Assembly: GCA_010092695.1 (NCBI GenBank)
Contig: JAADJJ010000001.1
Location: 1,054,001-1,118,000 of the forward strand
DNA: 64,000 nt
Source: Enterobacteriaceae bacterium 4M9
GTDB lineage: Bacteria > Pseudomonadota > Gammaproteobacteria > Enterobacterales > Enterobacteriaceae
Direction of reading: 5' to 3'
Part shown: piece by piece, positions 58,101 to 62,274 of the stretch
Layout: every line of letters starts with the position of its first letter
Position numbering within the stretch: position 1 is the first letter of the stretch
Program-made: the position numbers and the translations under genes
The notes under the pieces: generated by a model
The model's input: the letters and a program-made list of their open reading frames with translations, nothing else
Database searches by the model: none
What the model was told of the DNA's origin: nothing

Positions 58101-58811
58101 GGTAAGACTGTGTTTACCCTCACCCAGAGGCGTGGACGGCGTAAAGCTCCACTTGCCATCGCTGCCAACAACGACGCTACCGAGGCGGGTGCTACCGTCG
58201 TAGATGGTGACCAGGGCGCCTGCTTCGGCGTTGCCGCTTAAGGTTGGGGTGGTGTCGTTGGTGACGCCGTTATTAGTGATGTTGCCAATAATCGGTGCTT
58301 TGTCGTCAGTGACGAGCAGGTTAGTGACAGGGTCCGGTGCCGTGGTGTCGTTACCGTTGTTGTTATTATCACCGGAATGGGTGCTGCTACCGCCGCCGCC
58401 GGCAATCAGGGCCGCTAGCCCGCCAATACCTGCGGCACCGAGCAGCCACGGGAAGATACCGCCACCGGAGTGCTCACCCTCAGCGTCGCCCAGGGCGCTA
58501 ATATCGCCTACGGGCTGGATGGTGCTCATGCCAACTTCCGGGTTTTGTACCCACCACAGCGCGCCTTGCGCATCCTGGAGAACCAGTTTGCTGACGTTGC
58601 CTTCGGCATCAGCAGTAAAGAAGTTTTTCAGCGTGACTTTTTCGCCATTGCTCATGGTCAGCTGAAGGTCATTCCCGGCGCGGCCCATATCCGCAACGTC
58701 TTTTGGATTAATTTGCAGCTTAACGGTTTGAGGAGAGGTTAAGGTGATTTCACTGCCATTGACGCTGCTAAGAACACTACCATTATTATTAATAATTGCG
58801 ATGTTAGCCAT
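43110..58811 (-). CDS. bapA: BapA-type giant repetitive surface adhesin (5233 residues)
   Basis: A 5233-residue type I secreted biofilm adhesin. Residues 1-157 form the BapA prefix-like domain (NIAIINNNGSVLSSVNGSE, GALWWVQNPE) and a Gly/Ala hydrophobic segment (IFPWLLGAAGIGGLAALIAG). Then come 11 Ig-like repeats of ~104 residues (54894-58340), 26 repeats of 106 residues (46623-54893; DAPLLAPIATDD...GNIGDIITIYNGDEVIGS...DAAGNESGRSPALDF), and a 1170-residue C-terminal part with four modules each carrying a VCBS-like YGTLTI..DGSYTYTL, ending in a type I secretion target domain (SDFSAAQQDHINLDDLLIGW). There is no cysteine-based anchoring. GAGG is 7 bases before the ATG at 58811; the upstream GTG at 58826 overlaps it. 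Confidence 0.95.
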   Translation of the reverse strand: MANIAIINNNGSVLSSVNGSEITLTSPQTVKLQINPKDVADMGRAGNDLQLTMSNGEKVTLKNFFTADAEGNVSKLVLQDAQGALWWVQNPEVGMSTIQPVGDISALGDAEGEHSGGGIFPWLLGAAGIGGLAALIAGGGGSSTHSGDNNNNGNDTTAPDPVTNLLVTDDKAPIIGNITNNGVTNDTTPTLSGNAEAGALVTIYDGSTRLGSVVVGSDGKWSFTPSTPLGEGKHSLTTIVTDASGNASERSPAFTLTVDTVAPDISNISATDNTAPQTGPLTSGSSTNDTTPTFSGTAEAGSVITIYDGNTVLGSVTVGSDGKWSFTPSTALSEGSHSLSTTVTDAAGNVSDRSSFFAFKVDTSAPASSALTATDNTAPQTGPIANGASTNDTTPTLSGSAEAGAKIIIYDGSTVLGSVVVGSDGKWSFTPSSPLGQGSHSLSTTVTDSAGNVSDRSSLLTFKVDTVAPDAPVLQTVNDNKGEERGNLNNGATSDDDTPTLSGSAEANSIIRIYDGNTLIGSVTAGSNGNWTFTTPGLSEGPHVFSTTATDAAGNVSGRSPTFTLNVISSDIDGPDTPTTPPTATDDVDPVTGVIANGTSTNDNTPTFSGTGTDGTIVIIYDGDTVIGSTVIVDGSWSFTPSDALSEGSHNISYTVTDESGNESGHSPGLTFTVDTVAPDAPTTAPTATDDVNPVTGVIADGDATNDNKPTFSGTGTTGDLITIYDGDTAIGSVTVGGGGTWTFTPGTALGEGSHSISTTVTDAAGNESGNSPSLSFTVDTVAPDAPATAPTATDDVDPITGTINDGDSTNDTTPTFSGSGTTGDLITIYDGDTAIGSVTVGGDGTWTFTPGTPLDEGSHTITTTVTDTAGNESDKSPPLNIVVDTIASDAPVAPTVTDDVEPVTGTITDGDSTNDTTPTFSGTGDTGQIITIYDGDTAIGSVVVDGDGRWTFTPTDELGEGSHTITTTVTDTAGNESEHSPELSFTVDTVAPDAPATAPTATDDVDPVTGLIADGDSTNDNTPTFNGTGTAGDLITIYDGDTAIGSVTVGGDGTWTFTPTDALGEGTHSISTTVTDAAGNESGNSPSLSFTVDTVAPDAPATAPTATDDVDPVTGLIANGDSTNDNTPTFNGTGTAGDLITIYDGDTAIGSVTVGGDGTWTFTPTDVLGEGSHSISTTVTDAAGNESDNSPSLSFTVDTVAPDAPATAPTATDDVDPVTGLIADGDSTNDNTPTFSGTGTAGDLITIYDGDTAIGSVTVGGDGSWSFTPTDVLGEGSHSISTTVTDAAGNESGNSPSLSFTVDTVAPDAPLLAPIATDDAGLIVGPILEGTTTDDNTPTFSGILAGNIGDIITIYNGDEVIGSTTVGVGGAWSFTPDTLDDGDYSFTTTVTDAAGNESDRSPALDFTIDATAPDAPLLAPIATDDAGLIVGPILEGTTTDDNTPTFSGVLAGNIGDIITIYNGDEVIGSTTVGAGGIWSFTPDALDDGDYSFTTTLTDAAGNESGRSPALDFTIDTVAPDAPLLAPIATDDAGLIVGPILEGSTTDDNTPTFSGILAGNIGDIITIYNGDEVIGSTTVGVGGAWSFTPDALDDGDYSFTTTLTDAAGNESGRSPALDFTIDTVAPDAPLLAPIATDDAGLIVGPILEGATTDDNTPTFSGILAGNIGDIITIYNGDEVIGSTTVGLGGAWSFTPDALDDGDYSFTTTLTDAAGNESGRSPALDFTIDTVAPDAPLLAPIATDDAGLIVGPILEGATTDDNTPTFSGVLAGNIGDIITIYNGDVAIGSTTVGLGGAWSFTPDALDDGDYSFTTTLTDAAGNESGRSPALDFTIDTVAPDAPLLAPIATDDVGLIVGPILPGATTDDNTPTFSGVLAGNIGDIITIYNGDEVIGSTTVGVGGAWSFTPGALDDGDYSFTTTLTDAAGNESGRSPALDFTIDTVAPDAPLVAPIAIDDAGLIVGPILEGTTTDDNTPTFSGVLAGNIGDIITIYNGDEVIGSTTVGLGGAWSFTPDALDDGDYSFTTTLTDAAGNESGRSPALDFTIDTVAPDAPLLAPIATDDVGLVVGPILPGATTDDSTPTFSGVLAGNIGDIITIYNGDEVIGSTTVGVGGAWSFTPDALDDGDYSFTTTVTDAAGNESGRSPALDFTIDTVAPDAPLLAPIATDDVGLIVGPILPGATTDDNTPTFSGVLAGNIGDIITIYNGDEVIGSTTVGLGGAWSFTPGALDDGDYSFTTTLTDAAGNESGRSPALDFTIDTVAPDAPLVAPIAIDDVGLIVGPILPGATTDDNTPTFSGVLTGNIGDIITIYNGNEAIGSTTVGAGGIWTFTPGALDDGDYSFTTTLTDAAGNESGRSPALDFTIDTVAPDAPLLAPIATDDVGPVVGPILEGTTTDDNTPTFSGVLAGNIGDIITIYNGDEVIGSTTVGLGGAWSFTPNGLNNGDYSITTTLTDAAGNESGRSPALNFTVDTDLPDAPPLAPIATDDVGLIVGPILEGTTTDDNTPTFSGILAGNIGDIITIYNGDEVIGSTTVGALGVWTFTPGALDDGDYSFTTTITDTSGNESGRSPALDFTIDTVAPDAPLLAPFATDDAGLIVGPILEGATTDDNTPTFSGILAGNIGDIITIYNGDEVIGSTTVGIGGIWSFTPDALDDGDYSFTTTLTDAAGNESGRSPALDFTIDTVAPDAPLLAPIATDDVGLVVGPILPGTTTDDSTPTFSGVLAGNIGDIITIYNGDVAIGSTTVGLGGAWSFTPGALDDGDYSFTTTVTDAAGNESGRSPALDFTIDTVAPDAPLLAPIATDDVGLVVGPILPGATTDDSTPTFSGVLAGNIGDIITIYNGDEVIGSTTVGALGVWSFTPDALDDGDYSFTTTLTDAAGNESGRSPALNFTIDATAPDAPLLAPIATDDVGLVVGPILEGTTTDDNTPTFSGILAGNIGDIITIYNGDEVIGSTTVGLAGIWSFTPGALDDGDYSFTTTLTDAAGNESGRSPALDFTIDATAPDAPLLAPIATDDVGLVVGPILPGATTDDSTPTFSGVLAGNIGDIITIYNGDEVIGSTTVGALGAWTFTPDALDDGDYSFTTTITDAAGNESGRSPALDFTIDTVGPDAPLLAPIATDDVGLIVGPILPGATTDDSTPTFSGVLAGNIGDIITIYNGDEVIGSTTVGALGAWTFTPGALDDGDYSFTTTITDAAGNESGRSPALNFTIDATAPDAPLLAPIATDDVGLVVGPILPGATTDDSTPTFSGVLAGNIGDIVTIYNGDEVIGSTTVGALGAWTFTPGALDDGDYSFTTTVTDAAGNESGRSPALDFTIDTVAPDAPLLAPIATDDVGLVVGPILPGATTDDSTPTFSGVLAGNIGDIITIYNGDEVIGSTTVGALGAWTFTPDALDDGDYSFTTTITDAAGNESGRSPALDFTIDTVAPDAPLLAPIATDDVGLIVGPILPGATTDDNTPTFSGVLAGNIGDIITIYNGDEVIGSTTVGLGGAWIFTPGALDDGDYSFTTTLTDAAGNESGRSPALDFTIDATAPDAALLAPIATDDVGLIVGPILPGATTDDNTPTFSGVLAGNIGDIVTIYNGDEVIGSTTVGALGAWTFTPDALDDGDYSFTTTITDAAGNESGRSPALDFTIDTVGPDAPLLAPIATDDVGLIVGPILPGATTDDSTPTFSGVLAGNIGDIITIYNGDEVIGSTTVGALGAWTFTPDALDDGDYSFTTTLTDAAGNESGRSPALDFTIDTVGPDAPLLAPIATDDVGLIVGPILPGATTDDSTPTFSGVLAGNIGDIVTIYNGDEVIGSTTVGALGAWTFTPDALDDGDYSFTTTLTDAAGNESGRSPALDFTIDTVVPDAPLLAPIATDNVGLVVGPILEGTTTDDNTPTFSGVLAGNIGDIVTIYNGDEVIGSATVGIGGAWSFTPGALDDGDYSFTTTLTDAAGNESGRSPALDFTIDATAPDAPLLAPLATDDVGLIIGPILEGATTDDSRPTFNGVLAGNIGDVITIYDGDTAIGSTTVGALGAWSFTPATALDNGPHTFTTTLKDDLGNESGRSPSLSFTIQAVTATDLQANDDDIQLDVTSAPATVNSNSSDTGTVLVGLLGDLLNLSTGNAVAGFSVGIGHSANIDVTVTGNSLLGLINDLDVAVQRWDTATNSWVTVADTTSNPTLINIINTTSLSISLDDLTPGQYRVAAYSNNALAGLLSTTTVSVDIADTGPAISGTTDGNVITGEGDTNSGADVVTTGTVVSQVTDAIGTVHSVPTGSTGVTIQGQYGSLTILADGSYTYTVTNVSSAAQGQVDSFTYTLSNGTTTSSADLNITLGTATGGNEGTTLVAHDNEIEMLETPVVTTATYADTGFLLIGALSNILSLVGTSNAVASFSVATDHTAAIDVSVTGGSILNLLSDVDLLVQRYNTATGSWVTVADTSSNPALINIISGSRVTVHLDDLDAGQYRVIGYSGNSLLGLASTTTVSVNVTDTGPAALHGSLNGNVVTDTDVLHGADSITAGTLVSEITDSAGTVHTVGAQGVTVNGLYGTLTIAQDGSYTYTLTAPSGIANGHSENFTYTLSDGTTTSSADLHIDLGIPGSNTEVVAAFNDTTTLDIDTSLSTVTHTNSTHGGVTLGVQLGSSLNVGLLNLSDQATLSVGANEVRSLTLKATLLGINLGTVYDLYVYKYNETSGQYELSQRTPSWFTATVLGVSGDLPLSFTEGNYVFLLSPTTGVSVATLYNLAYSNDVSHNVVTATASTTGNVITDGAGADTVPTGSTISSVDGNAVAATGNTTIVSQYGTLTINAQGAYTYTLNAGLSPTTLGSAEQFTYTVRGPQGASSSATLTVNLQQQAITAVDDVSGTINVTATEPVTPMTYSNVTSSTWLTTGGNVTQNATGNIHVDAGTVLSNISLTYAVSDNNLLNTANLTLSYYITNSAGVTVAQSSSALSTTSDSTPGAISLGGLALTAGDYTLHVTSISAATSALTGRPTVTVNASVAGTETALAEFHTPNTTSTVTGNIYDGSGAGGERDNVGSVNTTLTVTGASSSVTLHQYDAAGTTVAGHYGTLTINPDGSYSYALNGNLNTNNITQKETFDYTLTGTNGTSSSASLTIDLHPTITGGAQADTATSTAYNDTYTLGASGDTVIFHLLDNTDATGGNGTNNVWSDFSAAQQDHINLDDLLIGWNGSSATLGQYLNVTHTGNDTIVSIDRDGSGSAFQSTQLVTLDNAPNVTLDELLQHNV
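46623..54893 (-). repeat. 26-unit tandem array of 318-bp repeats inside bapA
   Basis: Twenty-six head-to-tail 318-bp units (106 residues each), 8271 bp in total. Units vary at a few fixed positions (LEG/LPG, TDDNT/TDDST, VGALG/VGLGG, TDTV/TDAT). Units nearest the C-terminal side are the most alike. Counted from the translated repeats. Confidence 0.92.
54894..58340 (-). repeat. 11-unit array of ~313-bp Ig-like repeats inside bapA
   Basis: Eleven units of about 104 residues sharing the same Ig-like pattern (TNDTTPTFSG...ITIYDGDTAIGSV...TVTDAAGNES), more diverged from each other than the 26-unit block, especially the first five. Confidence 0.85.
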
Positions 58812-60459
58812 TTTTGAGCCTCGCACCTTTTATGTAAGGCGGTTGAACTTGATCGACACGCGCTGTGTTAACCGATGTTTTCTCTTGCTGGTAGCTTCGG
58901 ATTCCTGAAAAAAAGCCGATCAGAGGTGCGGCTTACATCAATCATGATGTGACCGAAGCGGCAGGAAGATGTGATGAGTACCCGTAATAAAATATGAACA
59001 GTTTTTACCAGGTATTTCGATTTTAGATTGTAGTTGCCGAAATGCAATGTGAAATAAATAAACTTGCGCTTCGGTTGTTAACAGTAAGGATATATCCTTA
59101 TATGTGCATGAAAATATGCGTTATTTATTTTCTTTTTTTACACAGAAAGTTACTAAGCAGACACTGAAAGGTGCTTTTTTTTGCAGGTTTTCTGCATGGG
59201 GATTTAATCCATGATGTTTGTGAGACCTTTCTGAGAATCTTTAGCGTTGGTAAAGGGATGGAGGTTTTTTTGATGTGTTGCGGAATTTCTTACGGGAAAA
59301 AATTAAAAGCGAAGTGTTTTACACGGGTTTTATAAGGGGGAATGAATTATTAAACCTGGGGAATAATAGGCGTATTTAATACGCAATATAATAAAGGTAT
59401 CAGGCTTAATAACATTACGTATATAAAATGCTACCGGTTGAATAAATGTCAGTAGAGTTGTCGAATAAAAACGGAGTTCAAAAAAGACCCTTCTGTAGCT
59501 GGGTTGGCTAATCAGGTGAATTTGCCAGCCGTCCGCGCTGTGTGGGACGAATGAAGAACTGCCAAACGCAAATATTGTGTAAGCATGGCAGGATTTGAGA
59601 TAAACAACGAGCGCGCTCTGGCATGTTGCAGGCTGATGTGGGTAAACGTGAGGCACAGCGTGAGCGCAAAAGCACGTTGTACTCTCTCAGGCAAAGCTGC
59701 GCGACGCTGACGCGACCATCTTGTTCTACTTTATCTGTTCGCGCTGCAAGCCAGCGCCTTACCTCAGGATAAGTACGGCGTTGTACCGGATTTTCCCCAG
59801 GCTCTGTTGTAGTAAAATCGCCATCTGCAATGAAATGGTGTCGCTGACTAAGTGGTTTTGCAGGAAAAGGCCATCAGACTGGGTTCGCCCCTGGGCCTGC
59901 GACTTTCGTCATCACGGCGTTAAAACCGGCGCCTTCACTTCGCCCTCTGTGCGACAGGCGCTATTGCGTAACATATTTGCCGTGTCATCTGAGCGATGTG
60001 CTTACCTACGCTGCCGGGTGAGTACATTACTGTCACGTTAACGTGCTCACCACACGGTTTGTGATAACCGCCCGGGGGCGGGAAGGCAAGGTTAACGATA
60101 GTCCGTGTGGCTATTGTTATACCCGCGTAGGTCATTAAGCAGGCTAACGGGCGCCGGTGTGGTCGTTCCTGCAAGACCGAGCGCAGGGTGTATAAAAGAG
60201 GTGGAGTGTGGCGCAAGCCAAAGAGAGGTGGTTGACGGTCTGGGGGCATTAACGTCATTGCCGATTTCTCGCGCCCGGGCGGAGGAGTGTACGGTTTCGT
60301 GCAGACCAGGGGCTGTAAAACGGTAGTGCACTACAGTGGGACTAGCACTGCAGTGCACATGAGGTGGAAATTCGAGTACCGCGATACTAGAGGTGGAAGC
60401 TCGCGTTTCGGGTAATCGAAAATAAAGAAAGCCGTTTAGCTTTCTTTATTTTTAAGGGG
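58812..60459. other. Gene-poor AT-rich island upstream of bapA
   Basis: About 1.65 kb with no convincing protein gene. 58812-59450 is strongly AT-rich and should contain the bapA promoter and leader. A 20-codon frame at 59273-59335 (MCCGISYGKKLKAKCFTRVL) has GGAGG 8 bases upstream but no other support. 60017-60051 holds GGTGAG...CTCACC arms around a perfect 12-bp palindrome CACGTTAACGTG (60034-60045). 60198-60396 contains four copies of GAGGTGG and a cluster of short palindromes at 60325-60358. Longer frames here show no family features. Confidence 0.5.
60417..60453 (-). terminator. Terminator of the microcin-like peptide gene
   Basis: AATAAAGAAAGC/GCTTTCTTTATT, a perfect 12-bp stem with a 6-base loop, followed on the minus strand by TTCGATT; it starts 9 bp after the peptide stop codon. 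Confidence 0.75.
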
Positions 60460-60558
60460 TTATGCCCAGAATTTCCACCAGGGTTTTTTGGGGGCGTAAA
60501 ACGTTATGCTTGCTGCACCGCTGACAAGCTCCATTTCTTTTTGAGTTAACGACCTCAT
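60460..60558 (-). CDS. Putative microcin-like peptide with double-glycine-type leader (32 residues)
   Basis: A 32-codon gene. The first 15 residues, MRSLTQKEMELVSGA, fit the class II microcin/bacteriocin leader pattern MRxLTxxExxxVSG[GA] (compare the MccV leader MRTLTLNELDSVSGG). Cleavage after Gly14-Ala15 would release ASITFYAPKKPWWKFWA, a 17-residue cationic core with three Trp. AAGGA lies 7 bases before the ATG and a perfect terminator follows. The leader match is seen; toxin or signalling function is inferred. It is much shorter than known class II microcins. No peptidase-containing exporter gene is in the window: the local ABC transporter lacks the C39 cysteine. Confidence 0.6.
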   Translation of the reverse strand: MRSLTQKEMELVSGAASITFYAPKKPWWKFWA

Positions 60559-60850
60559 TGTAGATTCCTTATCTAATAATATTAAGTGCAAAATTGCATC
60601 TGTAAGATAAATGTTTTTGAGTTTAATAATGCGACGCAATGCGCATAAATAAGAATCATGCTTGCGAATTTTAACTGGCTTTAATGCTAGAAATAGTCGT
60701 TGATATATTGTGTATTTTTATCTGGTGCTTTGTATGACGGGCGAAAGATAAAGTGTACTCAATTCGTTATGATCGAATGGTGAGGGTTAATGAATGCGTG
60801 TCGAATAAAGCCTTGTTGTTGAAATAATTACGCAGGTGATTGATTCAAAA

Positions 60851-61141
60851 ATGGAGATGGGATTGAATGTCGTCAGACTATGCTTCACATTTTGTGGGTG
60901 GTTTGTGTTGGCAGAGTTGAGTTTATATAAAGTGCGTGTGAGGTGGTACTATATAGAATCTGACGCGCTGGCAGGCTTTTCTATATTATTATCAATTTTA
61001 TTTATTTGGGTGGTTATCTGTGTAGCAAGTGCCTTGATACTCTTTTCATTAATGATTGCTCTGGTTTTTATAGCGGTGTGTGATTTTTTAAGTGCAGTAA
61101 AAAGAATGAGTATGCTACGGATTGTGTCAGCCGATGAATAA
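60851..61141 (+). CDS. Small membrane protein, possible immunity protein
   Basis: A 96-residue hydrophobic protein with one predicted membrane segment at about residues 7-24 and a ~40-residue hydrophobic stretch (40-80) that could form two more, ending in a basic then acidic tail (KRMSMLRIVSADE). I chose the ATG at 60851, about 10 bases after CAGGTG; a GTG at 60836 in the same frame is the alternative. I recognise no family. Its low GC, divergent position 292 bp from the microcin-like peptide and size fit microcin immunity proteins, which are small membrane proteins; this link is inference. Confidence 0.6.
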   Translation: MEMGLNVVRLCFTFCGWFVLAELSLYKVRVRWYYIESDALAGFSILLSILFIWVVICVASALILFSLMIALVFIAVCDFLSAVKRMSMLRIVSADE

Positions 61142-61305
61142 TCGCAGGTTGTTGGTGTTATCCTGATAATAATTAAAATGTTCTGTCCGCTCGATATGAA
61201 TCACACTGACCTCATTGGCGTGGAAAATAGCCCTTCGCGTCTGGAGTGAAGGGTGGGGAATTAGACTGTGTCGCTCTTTACTGCACCTGCCCCTGTGTCG
61301 CGTCT

Positions 61306-62268
61306 TTAACGCAATGTGGCAACCACAGAATGATGGGCAGTGGTCTGCACCGACAGTTCCAGCCCCAGCAGAAGGGCAAACTCTTCAACCGATTGTGGGC
61401 GGTCAGCCACCTTCAGCGCCAGCGCCTGGTCTGTGGCCTGCAAAAATGCGCGCGGGTAACCGGGCAGCGCTCGCTGAGCCAGCGGTTGGTAGCGTTCTTC
61501 AATACAGCGTGTCAGGCTTACCGGCGGCAGTTCGCCACTCACCAGCGCGCAAATCAGTGCGCCAAGCGCGTAGATATCGCTCCACGGCCCCACGCGCTCG
61601 CCGTTGCGGTGGCAGTAGAGCTCCGGTGGGGAAAAGCCCGGTTTCAGCACCAGTGCCTTGCGCGCAGCGCCGTCGGCATCTGCCGCGCGGGCAGAGCCAA
61701 AATCCAGCAGCACCGGCCAGGTTGCGCTCTCCAGCACAATATTGTCCCACGCAATATCGAGGTGCAGATAACCCTGGCGGTGCACGGTCGCAACGGCATC
61801 CAGCAAGGGGGCAAGCCAGGCGCTAAGCCATTTCATGCTTACCGCCTCCGGTCGGCCAGCCCAGGTTTTCTTCATATTTTGCCCGCAATACAGCGGCATG
61901 CAGATATACGCGCTGTTGCTTTGTTGCCAGAATCTCAGCAGCGCAGGAATGGCCGGGTGCGAGAGCTGTGCCATTGTTTTCGCCTCGTGGCAGAACTGTT
62001 GGCGCCCGGTAAGAAAGGTGGGCGCCAGCAGTTCGCTGCGGGGGACGACCTCCCCATTGCCGTTGCGCGAAGCAAGGGTTGTGGGGAGGTACTCTTTGAG
62101 CGCCACGGCACGCTGGTATTGTGGGTCGAACGCCCGGTAAACCAGGCTGAACCCACCCTCACCGATGACCTGCTCAATGACCAGTCCACCCAGCGAGTGC
62201 CCCGGTGCCAGCGCCAGCGCGCGGCAGCCGGGGCTTAACGTGGAAAAGGATGTGCAGGTGCTGACCAT
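61306..62268 (-). CDS. T6SS-associated serine/threonine protein kinase
   Basis: A 320-residue eukaryotic-type protein kinase. The glycine loop GEGGFSLVY is at 36-44, the ATP lysine Lys58 in VALKEY, Glu95 in the C helix, the catalytic loop HLDIAWDN at 169-176 (Asp171, Asn176) and DFG at 189-191, all intact. It has no obvious transmembrane segment, unlike PpkA. It starts 6 bp after the clpV stop, so it belongs to the T6SS transcript and may regulate assembly through FHA-type phosphorylation as in other systems. The start is uncertain because no clear Shine-Dalgarno precedes 62268. Confidence 0.9.
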   Translation of the reverse strand: MVSTCTSFSTLSPGCRALALAPGHSLGGLVIEQVIGEGGFSLVYRAFDPQYQRAVALKEYLPTTLASRNGNGEVVPRSELLAPTFLTGRQQFCHEAKTMAQLSHPAIPALLRFWQQSNSAYICMPLYCGQNMKKTWAGRPEAVSMKWLSAWLAPLLDAVATVHRQGYLHLDIAWDNIVLESATWPVLLDFGSARAADADGAARKALVLKPGFSPPELYCHRNGERVGPWSDIYALGALICALVSGELPPVSLTRCIEERYQPLAQRALPGYPRAFLQATDQALALKVADRPQSVEEFALLLGLELSVQTTAHHSVVATLR

Positions 62269-62274
62269 CGGTGA

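Noticed and set aside
46685..58240. Dozens of ~75-residue plus-strand and ~67-residue minus-strand alternate frames repeated every 318 bp
   Set aside because: They are shadows of the bapA repeat units: open by codon bias of the repeated Ig-like domain, always in phase with it and with no ribosome binding sites.
43110..58811. CRISPR-like array because of regular tandem repeats
   Set aside because: The 318-bp units are coding, in one uninterrupted frame, with no spacers.
59273..59335. 20-codon frame MCCGISYGKKLKAKCFTRVL with GGAGG upstream
   Set aside because: A good ribosome binding site alone is weak evidence in AT-rich DNA; no terminator, leader motif or coding signal supports it.
59330..60258. 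Three ~105-residue frames on both strands upstream of the microcin-like gene
   Set aside because: No ribosome binding sites, no hydrophobic or domain pattern, unusual residue composition; treated as non-coding.
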